Positions 50,241-62,834 of a stretch of 64,000 nucleotides of DNA are shown here, piece after piece. The notes beneath the pieces are model-generated. The model searched no databases. It had not been told where the DNA came from and saw nothing but the letters and a program-made list of their open reading frames with translations. A program made the position numbers and the translations under genes. Source of the stretch: Limonium bicolor (lineage: Eukaryota; Streptophyta; Magnoliopsida; Caryophyllales; Plumbaginaceae). Location of the stretch: NCBI GenBank assembly GCA_023374045.1, contig CM041779.1:3348001-3412000 (forward strand). The letters are read 5' to 3'. The stretch's first letter is position 1. Each line of letters opens with the position of its first letter.

Positions 50241-53200
50241 TCATTTGCTAGCTCTCGAAGGTAGAAAATATCGTGTAATACTTTGACTCTGGCTTTGACT
50301 TTTAGTTGATATATGAGGCCGCTTGTGTGGTCGAATCCAATTCCTAACTTCTGCTTGAATCTCAGGTGGTAGCTCAGCAAGAATGGTAGGGTCAATATCT
50401 GCAGGATTGATTATCCATCTTTCACCATGCTGGTCATCCATGTGTGCGTTCTCTGCACAAGGATTCGAGGCTGCAGAGCAGAAAAAATTATTCTCAATTG
50501 TCTCCAGCGAATACGTCTTCTTTTCCCTTCATTGCAACAAACTTCGGAATATTACTCGTACACCAGTTCGCTAAATCATAAATCTTAGCCAGTCGAGAAT
50601 GAATATGCCTCACTTGATCTTCTTAGCACTATAGGCTCCAAGCAGTGAACCTTTTCTATCATACTCAATAGCTACAGTATCATTGTTGGAACTAAACTAT
50701 ACATCTAAACAATGAGCTCCTCACCACAGAATATTAAAAAAAAGGCTCTAGAGGGAAGCAAAATCCATATTCACCTGAAGACGAGGCAACATTGTTTTCA
50801 TCAATGGTTGCATGCTGATCTTTTGAGTGAGTATGACATGACTCTTTTCCTTGGAAGAAATTTAATATTGTGCCAGTTTCCTGCCATAAAAGCATAAAAA
50901 GAGAGATACAAACTTTTAACAACATGCCAAACCAGATATCCAATTACTTGCATGCGTTTTACGGTTATAAGAATTAACTCTTAGATGCTTGGGTCATACA
51001 CCTAAAGGTCGGCATGTTAGAACATCATTGTTTTGAAGAAGATATAATCACTAAACTCTGACAGTAGTAAGTAATCCATAACAAGTGAAAAGCAACATAG
51101 ACAAAAGACCTTTGCTTTTACTTTCTTCAACTGTTCTTGTTGCACTAGTTCATTAGTAGCTGACATACGCACAGGCCCATTATAATTTACCAGCTCATCC
51201 TCCCTATCTTGGTCATCGACTGAATAGCAACCAGTTTCTGTTGTGATCAATGAACAAAAAAATTGAAGCACAATTACAAAATTTAAGGATTTGTAGTTTG
51301 CTAAAATGTAATCCATCAAAAAAGGAAAGAGAAAGAAAGTACCTGGTTCCAGAGAACAAGAAGTTTCTAGGTCAGGTGAATGGTATGAAGAACATCGCTG
51401 AGACTGATTATGAAAGAAACTCAGAATCAAGCCTTTTCCTCTCTGTGATTATGAAAAACCCCAGCATAACAAAATGTCAGCCACCTTTAGTACAATAACG
51501 CAAAATAATGAGTCAGTTATGCTACGCGCTCAACACCTGAACTATTAAACGCACCCTCAGAAGATATAAAAATATACCCTAAAGCATCCATGCCGAAATG
51601 ACAGCAAAACAGTAGGCCCTCTGTACCTGACTATTCGGTGACTTGGATTCTATATCAAGCACAGAATCTACGGGTGCCACTCTATTCAGAATAAGCCCAC
51701 TTTCTTCAGCCATTGCTAACTCATTATCACCAGAATCCACACTTCTTCCTGTAACCATACATGCTTTAGAGAAAATGAGCAAAAGTTGAGACAGCGAGGG
51801 AACTTTGTTCGCATGTCTACCTGGGGTTGAAAGGCCATCAATGCCTTTGTCATGAGAAATTTCAGCAAATGCAGAGCAACTTGAATTAGAGGACTTGAAG
51901 AATTTCGCAATAGAACAGGTCCCCTAAACAGCAATGAATCACAAAAGTATAAATGCAAGAAATAGAAACCAAATCTAAATCTGAAACATCACGCTTTACC
52001 TCAAAAAAAAAAAAACACCACCATCATATTTAACCTCGGAAGGGAAACCAACAAAGATGTTCCCCTTCACAACCATACCGAGGTGAAAAATTGGACAAGG
52101 ACCACACAGTTACTATTAAGACCATGACAGTAAAGCAACCTTTCTCCACAAAGAGATCTCTGCTAGCATTGTTTAAATTGCTTATTATACTGCCACAAGA
52201 TAAAAATATCAGAGGTAAATGATGGTGACAACAAGGTTGGAGAGGGCAAGCCAGATGGCACACAGGGCACACTTGACAGGACTAATTTTCCCAGCATGAT
52301 CAACACATCAGTTGACCACCACAGACTAGGGAAGCGCTGGTTATTCACATCTACCTTCATCAGCTGCTAATGTGTAAAAAAACAAAATTGTTTACTAAAA
52401 GCATAGATAGTTATCAGCTGGGTAAGAAGGGGCTACAAGATTAGAGAAAATTGTAGCCAGCCTAAGGCAGGTGCAGGAACGTCTACTGAGTTGGAACCTT
52501 TTGTCAGACCTTTTGTATACACAATCACCCTTCTAGCTTCCCTCTCCTCGCTTTATTATTCCTGGTTTAACTCTTTGTACTTACTCTGACAGGATTAGTG
52601 ATGAGTGTGCAAGGGGAATCAAATGACCCACACCCAAATAGGGAGATGAAATGCTGCAAAGATAGAGTAATTACACTGTCAGCCCACTCACAAACACTAG
52701 AGAACTCACAAACACTAGAGAGTATAAAGCTCACAGAGCAGGCCCTTGCAGGATGGAGCAAAGATGGATATTAATACCAGATGGAAAGAATCAAATGGCC
52801 AACGGCTAACCTAGTTCCAATCTTAATGAAGCAAACATCCATGAAACAATCATTGGAGGACAGAAAGACCATTCGAAACTTCATTCTTCGAAAATGGACA
52901 TGATGGGTCCGTTTGATGATCAGTCTCGGACAACTTCTCCAACAATTTCCTTTTTTTTCTTTATGTATTATTCTAGCAGCTAGCGTCTAATAGTTGCCAG
53001 AACAGCTATCATCAAACGGACGCAATTTATCTTGGCAACACAGCATGAAATAAATGGCCAGCCAGCAATATATTGAAGCTAGCAGGTCTAAAACAAAACA
53101 AAGCTCGCAATCCCTAATCTTTCCACAAAGGTGAAATGAACCACCTTAGATGTGTGTCTCTGTTGGGGGTACCAATGATGATCTGTACCTAAAGGGGTTG

Positions 53201-56200
53201 AGGAGGGACCCATTAAAAAATGGCCAATATGCTAAAGAAGGTCACCATCCAATTAAGTGGGGTTCTTTGTAACTGGACGGTACAAGGAGTTCAGAGATCA
53301 TAAGACAGAGGCACCATTTAGAGGACTTTGCACAAATGTACATTTGATCCTTCAAACTGCTTGCCTTTCAAAACCGGATGAGTGGACCTGATATTGGATA
53401 TGGAATGCTTGTCAAACTGGGAAAGCCAGAGAATTCTAATTCCACAGCAGGGAAAGATGGTGAGTATCCAAGAAAACCCCAGCTACAGCAAGTCCACAGT
53501 TGTATTGAAGACAGAACTTACGTCTATCTTTGACCCTAAAGAAGCATGGTGGCTTGAGCTGCAACAATTTGATGGCAATAATGAGTACACCGGCCAGGGC
53601 GACAACCTGCAACAGCTTCTCCATGGCTTCCCTTGGTTGATCGACTCAGAGATCCAGTTTTGATGAGCCCTTTCTGGTGTGAACTCTTGAGACAAGCTGG
53701 GACTTCCTTTTGATTAACCTCCATTTACCATCCTTATAAGCCAGTACCAACCCCAAAGTTTGCCACCACATCAAAATCACAATATTGTTTAACTTCTCTT
53801 CAAGCAAGAAGCATCTATTGTGCACCACCTTGAAGACATGGTGGTAGTTTAGGGGTGAGTGAAGTTAGGCTCTTCCCCTTAGCTGATAATACTAGTACTG
53901 TTTAGTTAAAGGGGATTTAGCTGCTACTAGGCTAAGTTTGCACTACATATAGGATAGCTTGAAAGGTACCCAGAGAATAGAGAAGTTTCAGCCACTTGTG
54001 TGGATTGTTGGTCTCGAGAGAGAATTGGCTCCCTTGTTGGATCTGAGAGAAAGATTAGGCTTTTACCTAATACCAGCTTCTCCTCCAAAAGTAAGAAAGT
54101 CGATCCACCCTACAAGATCCTAGAAAAGGAATCTACTCATCTCTACCTTGGGGTTGAAGGAAGGGTGCAGTGCGTGGCTCCGTCAATGGCGTTGAGGTAA
54201 CTTTTCAGCAGATGTGAAGCACCTCTGTTAGAGTTAGGAAAGCAAGGAGAGAAACTAACACGTGAAGAATGATAGCAATTGTATCCAACTCCCCAAAGAA
54301 GCCCTCTCGAATGAGAGAAGTAACTGTCTACCTGGAAGGCAAGTTACAATTAGGAAAATCTGAACATCACTTAATCCCCCCTTTATTCCTTTGAATGACT
54401 ATTTATAAACTCCCTATACAGCTGTCACTGGTCCCCACCAGCAACACCCCTTTTACGAGAATAAACCTTCCTGTCAGTATTAACATTTCCACTAACAACC
54501 TCAAACTAAGTTCCACAAAGAATTTCACAATACAAAACATTCCCTAGTACCTGGGAACAAAGAACTCATAGACTACATATGTATGATAAGTTGATCTAAG
54601 ACTTCACACTTAACCTCGACAGCAAAACAACCATTAATATTCCCCTCCACAACCTTTTCATTGGTAGAATACTAAAGGAGCGTTCGGCACCCAACTCAAG
54701 CGCAGCAATTTGGTGCTTTATCTTAAAGCTGACCATGGTTAACAAATAGAAAATTGACATGTCATTATTCTAGCCACTTATAAACTGCCACATAATGTAC
54801 TTGATTGGTGAGAATGAGATTAATCTCCTACATGTGATGAACGAACGGGACTTAAGAATAGTTAGACCCAGACAATCAAGATAGTACAAGCAGCTTTCTC
54901 TAAAAAACGTCCTGGACATAGGATTGGATAAACCGACCATAAAACTTACCTGTACAAAATATTTTTTATAGGGAAAATTATATAAAGTTAAATATTTCAC
55001 TGCAGCCATGACTGTGGCACATTTGGAAATCATATCAATCTAGTATTGACAGATTACTGTTTACCTTTTTACACATGCAAAAGAAGATTGAAATATTTTC
55101 TTGTAAATACAGTAATTGACCTCAAACTGAAAATGTTTTGAACTTACAGGTGGTACAGCAACGATGTTACTAGCTGAAACAGATAAACTCGTAATGCCCC
55201 ATCCATTGTCCAGATTTTTATCAGTACTGCAAGCATATGGGCCCAAAAACTCTCGTAGACCTGCTCGAAATAATCCACAGGCATCTTCCTGAAGCTTGGG
55301 CAGACCATATCTTAAGGGGCATGATTTAGAAGGGAATTTCTTCTGAGTATCTGTATCATTGAACTAGATAATACATTCTTATAAAGGAGTTAAGGGACAA
55401 TGGAGATTTAAATACAGTTAAATTTTATACACCAGCAAGCAAGTATTTACCTTGTATGCTCTTGCATGTAGGGTCAGTGTACGAGCAACCCTCTTGTTCT
55501 GGGCTAAGTCTCCCAGAAGGCGTTCATTCAACTCTTCACAGAGTTCATTGAGCCAATGATTAACCTATTGATCAAAACAGTTCATTGTTTTTACAATTAA
55601 CTCACAACAAAAAACTGTCCACCGGAACATATATATGAGACAGTATTCAAGCAACATTTAAGCCTATTTGGGTAACAATTGTTAGCCAGATTCCAATGAT
55701 TAAAAAAAATTGTTAGCCAAAATCTAAGAGCAGCTACCCATATTCTAGCTGTCCGCAACTAGATAAAAAACTTTAAGCTACTTGGAAAAAGAATCAAGGA
55801 TGGAGGACCTTCAATCATCACCACAAACACCTGGCAACTATTGTTAATTAGAAAACTGACGTTGATTAGAATTAGTTATAAACACATTTAAGAGCAATAA
55901 GAACTCATTTTCAATAGATTAGTTGGGTAAGTGATGTTGGTTAAGAGGAGTTAGTTATAACCACATCTAGAAACAATAAGGACTAATTTTCAACAAAATA
56001 AAGAGGCCAAAGAGCAGGATTAGGGTAAGTAAGTTTATTTGTGGGTTCTCTTTGAGGACTAGGCAGTGCCCTTGTCATCCTTTATGCTCCTTCAGAGTCC
56101 AATTTCATGATCTTAATAAATTTTCCCCAACTATATTATCAATAGAAAGCTAATTCTCTCTCTTCCAGTAAGTCATAGATGACCAAGTAACTCTCAAATA

Positions 56201-59200
56201 TGCCCTAGGTCATTGAGCAATGGCAAAGAAAAATTAAAGTTAGACCCATTAAATTTTCAAAAGCAAAATAATCTATGTGCAACATGAGTTGAAAAAAATC
56301 TTACAGACAGAATAGTCTTTAACGCACGAGGACCAGCAAATGTCTTCCCAGAACCATGACTTTTAGGTAAAATGCGACCTTCAACTTCTTCCCCACTGAT
56401 CCCTCGAGCAATGTTCCACAGCCAAGTACTGTTTCATTAATCAAATAAAGTACTCACAATCTTAGAAATATAAATTAGAAACTCTTCCAAACATTATATC
56501 TAAAGAAGCTAAAAATGCAATACTCTGACTACGATTGATCAACCATGTGCATCTGGAGTAATTCTAAATCAATCAATTTGCAATACAATTTACAAATCAT
56601 TTCCGAGATAAATAGACTGATTAAACAACACATTGGTGGTTACAAGATTATGTTTGGCATAAGTCAACCCACCAGTCACCCTCTAACCATAAGTGCCACA
56701 AACTACCACCTCCAGCAATTGGTGACCTTTCTTTGAGAATCTCAACAACCTAGTCTTTAAAACAACCTCGGCACCAGCAACGATCGTTGGCGACTACCAT
56801 ATTCCTTCGCTCTGTTTAATTCACTTATACCCAGACGGCCAGACCTCACATGACCAATCAGATGCAATGATTTAGTAACAAATATTGAATATTGACTCGA
56901 TATATTTGGCAATATATGCCCTTAAGTTCATTTCCCCTTCGCAATTTCTCATCCAATGACTTGAAACTCTTTCCCAGAACTACATGAGCAGTGAGTCCGA
57001 AAGCCAAGACATGCCACTTTGAGAAGAATAGTCTTCACCAGCTTGCCTTACACAATTAAGTTTATATAAGATAAAACCATATTTTATTTTAGTGGGATAA
57101 GGACAAGGTAAATAGTCTTTTCCAGGCACAGCCAGCCCCCAAAATCCCTCTATAAAACCCAAAAAGTTAAAAAGCAATACAGGAAAATAATGGCATAGCT
57201 TGTACTAACCCAGTATTAACACCATAGTGCTCTTGGAGATAGCCCTGAGAAAACTGCAGGAGATCCCCTATAGTTTTAACCCCTAGCTTATTCTGTAAGG
57301 AATCCCCAAGCTTTCCTCCAAGCTGTTTCCTGAAATTAAGCTCCAAAATCCAACAGATGATCAGAGCTAAATAGTAGAAAGTAACAAAAAAACCCAAATC
57401 ATCTTGAAAGCAAATTCTACGAACTAAACAGGTCAGACATCACTTCCCATCAGACAGAAGTTTCCAAACCAACATGTTGATACGTATGCCACTTACATTT
57501 TTTTCACAGGCAAAGGGTCAAGTAGCATAGCCACGGATGAAGAGGGCACAACTGTCTGTTGAGCAGGTTTGTTCATTCCACTAGCAAGTTTAGCAAGCAT
57601 CTGCTTTAATGATCAGAGTGACCACTCAGAAAAAAATCCAGATTATAAACCTGTTACAGGCTTGTAGTTAGATTTGAATGTTAATGTATACCTTGTTGTG
57701 AGCAATGCCAGCAGAACAAGAGAATTCGGTCTCCTTAAGTACCTGTTCCCTAAGCTCTGCAACAATAATGGCGCCACAAGCTAACAATTTGTCATTATGA
57801 TCGGCTTGACTTCTACCGAGCCACTTTCTTACATTCTCCTCAAAATCACCACCATCCTGATAATATTCATCATCTCAAAAATGCTACAAACATATATGAA
57901 TAACAGATCCAACTGTAAATTTGTCCACAGCAGCTCTGAATCCCTTCAAAGCAAGTAAAAAAAACACATTTTTCTTGAGATTTTGTTTTCAGTAAGATAT
58001 GTTTGATGTACCATAAAACTTATTCTGCAACATTTTCTGCCTTGAAGGTTGTAAACTTTCAATATCAAGACAACATCAGCAAGCCTTATTCCCAATATAA
58101 TTGGGGTCGGCTGACATGAATCAATATAAGAGGTTGGTAGCTATACGAAGCTTAAGTCTCGGGCAATCATCCCTACGGACAGTCAAGCTTACACAAGCTT
58201 CACCACAATCTGTTCTCTCCATATTTTACTGACAGATTCATAGAAACCAGAAGCACATCTAGTTCTTATGTTGTCAGTTCAGCATGCAGTCCAGGCACAG
58301 AGATAACTAATAAGGAGTTTAAGAATTTTTAGACAGAGATCATTATTCCGTTGTTCTTACTGAGATCAATCTATATCATTTATGGTCTTTCTATTTTTTT
58401 ATGAAAAAAATGGGAGATTAGAAAGGATACTTCATGGACTGTAGAAAGGTTGACTTGTTCAACCTATTGAATAAAACACTACTGAGCAGGTTGTGAAGGT
58501 TTAAGAAGAATATCTAAATCAGCACAGCCAATAGAAACATGTTAGCTACGTTATAAACAAAAAGGTTAAGTAAAGGAAGGCTGAGGAAGTGTTGCAGTAC
58601 GAGACCATGCATAATTGTACCTCATTTAAACCAGAGATGGCACGAAATAATTTTTATTTAAGAATACCAACCTAATTGATAGCATACTTTGAAGGAGCTT
58701 CCATACAAAATATTACTAGTTCCTTTTTTTTATCCAATTCTTTATTTTATATTAAAACAGAGGCAATGGAGCATTGCTATATCATATTTTGCAAAAATAA
58801 TGCTGTTTTATCAGATTTTTGAGTTAGGTTAGCAAACCTTTGGAATTAGCCTCCTTCAAAGTATGGATTTACAAATCCTGCCTCTTTCACCATAGTCTTT
58901 AATATTTCAAGAACCTTGATGTAGTACAAGCAAAATATTTGGGAAAGTTGTTCCCAAGTCCATAATCCTCTATTATAATCCCCACCGACATTGCAACCAT
59001 CAAACTGTATGATGTAACTTAAAATGCTTATTCATATTTTCTCACCACCCTTCACAAATTTCTAGAGCAAGCTTACTCAACGAATAAACTTTCGAAGCTC
59101 AAGAACCCAAGTAAAAATTAAGGATTATACTTGAAACATTTTGATCCAACACCCGATTTTAGTTAAATAACAAAAACAAATGATCAGCTTGTCAAACAAA

Positions 59201-60848
59201 ACCTAGGCATGAAACGTCTCATCTGACCTTGCTTAAGCCAATAATATGTGATTTGAGAGCCTCGTCATCTATGGTCTCCAAACGCTCAGGAGGACTTTGT
59301 GATAACATTGTTTCAGCCTCAGCAGTGAGATCAAGATACACCTCATCAATTGATGCTCTCTCACACCGACCCTTCCTTGCAAGAATTGAAACCACCTGCA
59401 ATAGAAATATTCATAAGGAAACTCTCAAAGAACCCTCCAACTTCGGAGAAGGTAGTCTGAGTTTACACATATACCTCTGAGCCTGCAGCACGATAAATGT
59501 TCAAATCAGCCTTTTCCCGTGCCACTGGCACCTGAACCAACTGAATTTCTGGGCAAATGCTCTTTGCTTCATCACCTCGCATTGAGCTGGAACATTAAAT
59601 GCAATATTTCTTAGAAGCTATACTAATGTTACAACAGTTGAGATGCAATACAATTAGGAAATGATTTCAGTACCGTTTCACTCCATACTTTCGGGCCTCA
59701 TAACCGACAGCAATTAAGCCACCACCTTTCCAGGAGTTGTATTGGACGACTGCAGCAGGTCGTCCTCTTAATTCTGGGTTCTTCCTTTGCTCAACTATAG
59801 ACCAAAGATAGGATATTTTGGTTTTGAATCATCAGGTGCAAAAAGACAAGATGTTCAAAGAGGGTCTTACAATATCTATTGTTGATTGACAGAGAGACAG
59901 AGAGCGTAAGGCTGTAAGCATAAACAAAAGCTGCTATAAGGGATTGCAGTGAATATGTCGCCCACGCTTAAATCATGGCCCTATTAATATACCTCATATA
60001 GATGATAAAACATCCTAAACCATACCATATGTGCTTATTAAAAAATCTAAACTGTACAAAGCACTGACATATTTTCTCGTATTAGAGTAAACGTCAAGGT
60101 CATAGACACTATATAAGTATGAAGTCTGAATAGTTCGTTTCCTTCCACTTCCTTGGCAGGGACTATTAATGATTTATTTCATTGTCATCCTATGCTGGAT
60201 CCAGAATGGCAGTGATCTCAGTGACAATCGAAGAAGAGTCTGAAACCAGAATTGGTCCATACCTTTGGAATCAGCAGATCGGCCACAAGAGGCTATAACT
60301 TTTACTTAGAGAATATCATTGGCATCATCAAACAGAATCCTAGTGAAGAGAAAATTATCGCAAACTGAGATACCAAAATACCAGTCACATTGCACCAGTG
60401 CAGCAGCGGTCTGCTTCAAATACAGCACACTGGTGCAAGTTCCATCATCATATCTCTTACTCCGGCAAAGTGACCAATCAGTTGGGGAATACTAATTTTT
60501 CCCACCTGTTAGGGAAGCACTACACGTTTATCATGTCTTGCCTGTGCTTAACGTATATGAGTTCTCATCTTTCAAAGGTTACATAAAAGAGTGAAAACAA
60601 CCAATTTTGACCAAACAATATAAAAATATACACAATTTTTGCGCGGCAAAAGAAAATCATTTCCCAAAAAAATCGAACGACGGACTGAAACTCGTATAAT
60701 ACTTATCGCGACTATAAAACCACCCTGGAAATGATCAGTGTAATGAGTAATCGACGTGGATAAATGTCAAACCTTGGACGTAGAAACAGTCCATGTCGAC
60801 ATGAGCGATAACCCTCGCTTCAGATGATACAGGTTTTGCTACGGGCAT
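50241..60848 (-). CDS. POLH: DNA polymerase eta (Y-family translesion polymerase)
   Basis: Nuclear translesion polymerase that bypasses UV dimers. Exons in coding order: 60848-60773, 59794-59674, 59586-59475, 59395-59228, 57856-57692, 57600-57497, 57329-57210, 56428-56305, 55564-55451, 55363-55148, 51923-51821, 51748-51627, 51442-51343, 51237-51110, 50880-50775, 50470-50241; all GT-AG, 702 residues (Arabidopsis about 670). The start MPVAKP matches plant orthologues. Catalytic Asp18 (AHVDMDCFYVQ) and Asp120-Glu121 (SIDE) are present. The thumb motif SAGIAHNKMLAKLASGMNKP spans exons 5-6, then HYGVNTGTWLWNIARGISGE and the little finger. The tail has I/LxxFF motifs (445-449, 520-525, 596-600), a ubiquitin-binding motif (about 651-673, ILAELPPEIQAEV) and a terminal PIP-like SITRYFLP (690-697). 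Intron 10 (3.2 kb) holds a gypsy fragment. The gene looks intact. Confidence 0.96.
52905..53023. mobile_element. Small hAT-like MITE in POLH intron 10
   Basis: GGGTCCGTTTGATGAT and ATCATCAAACGGACGC form terminal inverted repeats of 15-16 bp around about 119 bp. No coding content. The target duplication was not resolved. Confidence 0.6.
53379..53663 (+). pseudogene. Ty3/gypsy polyprotein fragment (protease to RT linker), antisense in POLH intron 10
   Basis: The plus-strand frame begins MDLILDMECLSNWE, equivalent to the gypsy 'DVVLGMQWL..LG' block after the aspartic protease. It continues with 'PQQGKMVSIQENPSYSKS', then 'WWLELQQFD' and 'LQQLLHGFPWL', which follow the order of the linker just before reverse transcriptase. 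No RT follows, so the fragment is truncated. It lies opposite to POLH transcription. Confidence 0.7.
54226..54560 (+). repeat. Possible LTR remnant in POLH intron 10
   Basis: It starts TGTTAGAGTTAGG and contains ACTATTTATAAACTCCC and a run of AACAACCTCAAAC-like words typical of plant gypsy/copia LTRs. It lies downstream of, and in the same orientation as, the gypsy fragment at 53379, so it may be that element's 3' LTR. No second copy is present to prove it. Confidence 0.35.
58078..58200. repeat. Dispersed plant repeat motif in POLH intron 4
   Basis: 'AAGCCTTATTCCCAATATAA' followed by TTGGGGTCGGCTGACATGAA is a motif common in plant genomes, often attributed to non-LTR elements. Boundaries and class are from memory and uncertain. 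Confidence 0.4.
60390..60438. repeat. Inverted repeat in POLH intron 1
   Basis: TTGCACCAGTG and CACTGGTGCAA form a perfect 11-bp stem with a 27-nt loop. It may be a decayed MITE end or a chance hairpin. Confidence 0.5.
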
Positions 60849-61447
60849 CTCTCTCGCACTACCGTCACCGTTCGTCTTCACCGGACAGTTCACTTCGATT
60901 ACATATCCACGCCTAGTTCAATTACATCCTCGCCCTACCGACGGCAGATAACAAGGCGACATCAAGCTTAAGGTGTCAGGTGTTGTTTGAAATTTGCGGT
61001 CGAAAGGCTGTATGTACTATATGTACTATGTAGTGCGTGTTCAATTTCTCGTCAAAAATTGGGTTTAAAAAAAAAAGAGTTCAGAACCCCAGGATTTAGG
61101 ATATTACAGTTAACCCCCTTGTGTTTATTATAATTACTGTTAACCACCTCGAGTTTAAGGTATATTTGACTACGAGCCCCTAAACTATAAATTTGTTATT
61201 AGGAAATTAACTACGTGTTGACCTATCAGCTTAATCACATTAATAATGCCAGATTGGACAAAAAACACTACTAATCAGCATTGTTATTTTTTAAAAAAAT
61301 GTCAACCCTGCCTCGAAAATGCATCTAAAGTGGGATGAGAAAGAGTTAAGACGATGTTGATTAAGCAGTTTATTGTCCACCCCTTGCTCCCTTCTGTGGG
61401 TGACTTGCATTTAAAAATACACCTATTTATAGGGGCATGATTTAGAT
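60849..61447. other. Intergenic region between POLH and the transposon-like gene
   Basis: The POLH promoter and 5' leader lie here, reading leftward. No convincing TATA box was found for POLH. TATTTATAG at 61425-61433 is only about 20 nt before the next ATG. No gene is seen. Confidence 0.45.
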
Positions 61448-62162
61448 ATGGCAGGTGGTGGGATGGTCAACAACCTTTTATCTAAGAAGAGCAAGGGAAA
61501 GGGAAAGGGAAAGGCAAAGGGTAAGGGTCATGAGCAGCCGGGTACTACGGGGACCTCTGCTGAGGGGAGTGGTCAGCAGCCCAGTAGCCACACTGCATCT
61601 AGAGCTCCCCGTGCACCTATGGGTACACCTCACTCCATCGAGGTTACTGGAGGAAGACAAACAACTTCCTCCCAGCGTGATACTCCCATTAGGTCTCAGC
61701 AGCCTAGTAGCCACACTGCATCTAGAGCTCCCCATGCACCTATGGGTACACCTCACTTCATCGAGGTTACTAGAGGAAGACAAACAACTTCCTCCCAGCG
61801 TGATACTCCCATTAGGTCTCAGGATCCAGAGTCGACATCCGAGTCCCAGGAAACGGGTGACGACAATGTCAATGTGGGAGCTACTGTAGATGGTGAGGGT
61901 ACATCCCAGACAATAGTGACACCACAAACTGGTTGTGCCTCTGAGACCGCAGCCGGAAGTTCAAGCATCGACCCGCGGATCTTGATTACTATCATCCCCG
62001 GGACTACATATGTCTAACTAATTAAATGTTTTCTTAATTTTGATTTATGCAATGTTATTATTTTTCATCACTAATTTAGTCAATCTTATTTTTGTCTTTC
62101 AAGCACCATGGAACCTATTAAAGATGTGGCCCAATCGATGCGACGAATCTTTGATAAGAAGT
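61448..62162 (+). pseudogene. CACTA (Ptta/En-Spm) transposon-like protein, N-terminal part
   Basis: A 189-residue frame (61448-62017) starts MAGGGMVNNLLSKKSKGKG, with a Lys/Gly-rich head and a Ser/Thr/Pro-rich region that contains an exact-phase duplication. A second segment after a possible intron (acceptor near 62102) reads 'MEPIKDVAQSMRRIFDKK' and runs into the assembly gap. Acidic or basic low-complexity heads followed by an 'I..I.....F' block are typical of plant Ptta/En-Spm-associated proteins. The phase across the supposed intron does not fit cleanly, so the gene may be broken. No CACTA terminal repeats were found. Confidence 0.45.
61574..61819 (+). repeat. In-frame 123-bp tandem duplication
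   Basis: Two copies, 61574-61696 and 61697-61819, each encode 41 residues starting QQPSSHTASRAP. They are nearly identical (a few substitutions), so the duplication is recent. Confidence 0.92.
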
Positions 62163-62662
62163 NNNNNNNNNNNNNNNNNNNNNNNNNNNNNNNNNNNNNN
62201 NNNNNNNNNNNNNNNNNNNNNNNNNNNNNNNNNNNNNNNNNNNNNNNNNNNNNNNNNNNNNNNNNNNNNNNNNNNNNNNNNNNNNNNNNNNNNNNNNNNN
62301 NNNNNNNNNNNNNNNNNNNNNNNNNNNNNNNNNNNNNNNNNNNNNNNNNNNNNNNNNNNNNNNNNNNNNNNNNNNNNNNNNNNNNNNNNNNNNNNNNNNN
62401 NNNNNNNNNNNNNNNNNNNNNNNNNNNNNNNNNNNNNNNNNNNNNNNNNNNNNNNNNNNNNNNNNNNNNNNNNNNNNNNNNNNNNNNNNNNNNNNNNNNN
62501 NNNNNNNNNNNNNNNNNNNNNNNNNNNNNNNNNNNNNNNNNNNNNNNNNNNNNNNNNNNNNNNNNNNNNNNNNNNNNNNNNNNNNNNNNNNNNNNNNNNN
62601 NNNNNNNNNNNNNNNNNNNNNNNNNNNNNNNNNNNNNNNNNNNNNNNNNNNNNNNNNNNNNN
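62163..62662. other. Assembly gap, exactly 500 N
   Basis: A round-number N run is a scaffold gap of unknown true size. Sequence left and right of it need not be adjacent in the genome. Confidence 0.98.
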
Positions 62663-62834
62663 AATTTTGTGGGAAGAAAGTTTTTGGTTATTAACATTAA
62701 TTATTAGCATTCAGTTAAGACAGATTACCAGTTGTTATCTGAATTATATGATATATGTAATTGTAGCATGTGCTCCTTCGGACTTCTACTTGCCATGAAA
62801 ATGCACCATCTGAAGACACACACACCTCCCACAG

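Noticed and set aside
53483..53828. Minus-strand ORFs with 'YKDGKWRLI', resembling a reverse transcriptase motif
   Set aside because: The clear gypsy signal in this segment is on the plus strand; the minus-strand resemblance is short, lacks flanking RT blocks and is likely chance.
61455..61927. 144- and 149-codon ORFs in other frames of the transposon-like gene
   Set aside because: Frame shadows of 61448-62017 kept open by the 123-bp duplication; no conserved content.
62040..62798. Long ORFs of about 200-250 codons across the gap
   Set aside because: They are open only because N cannot form stops.
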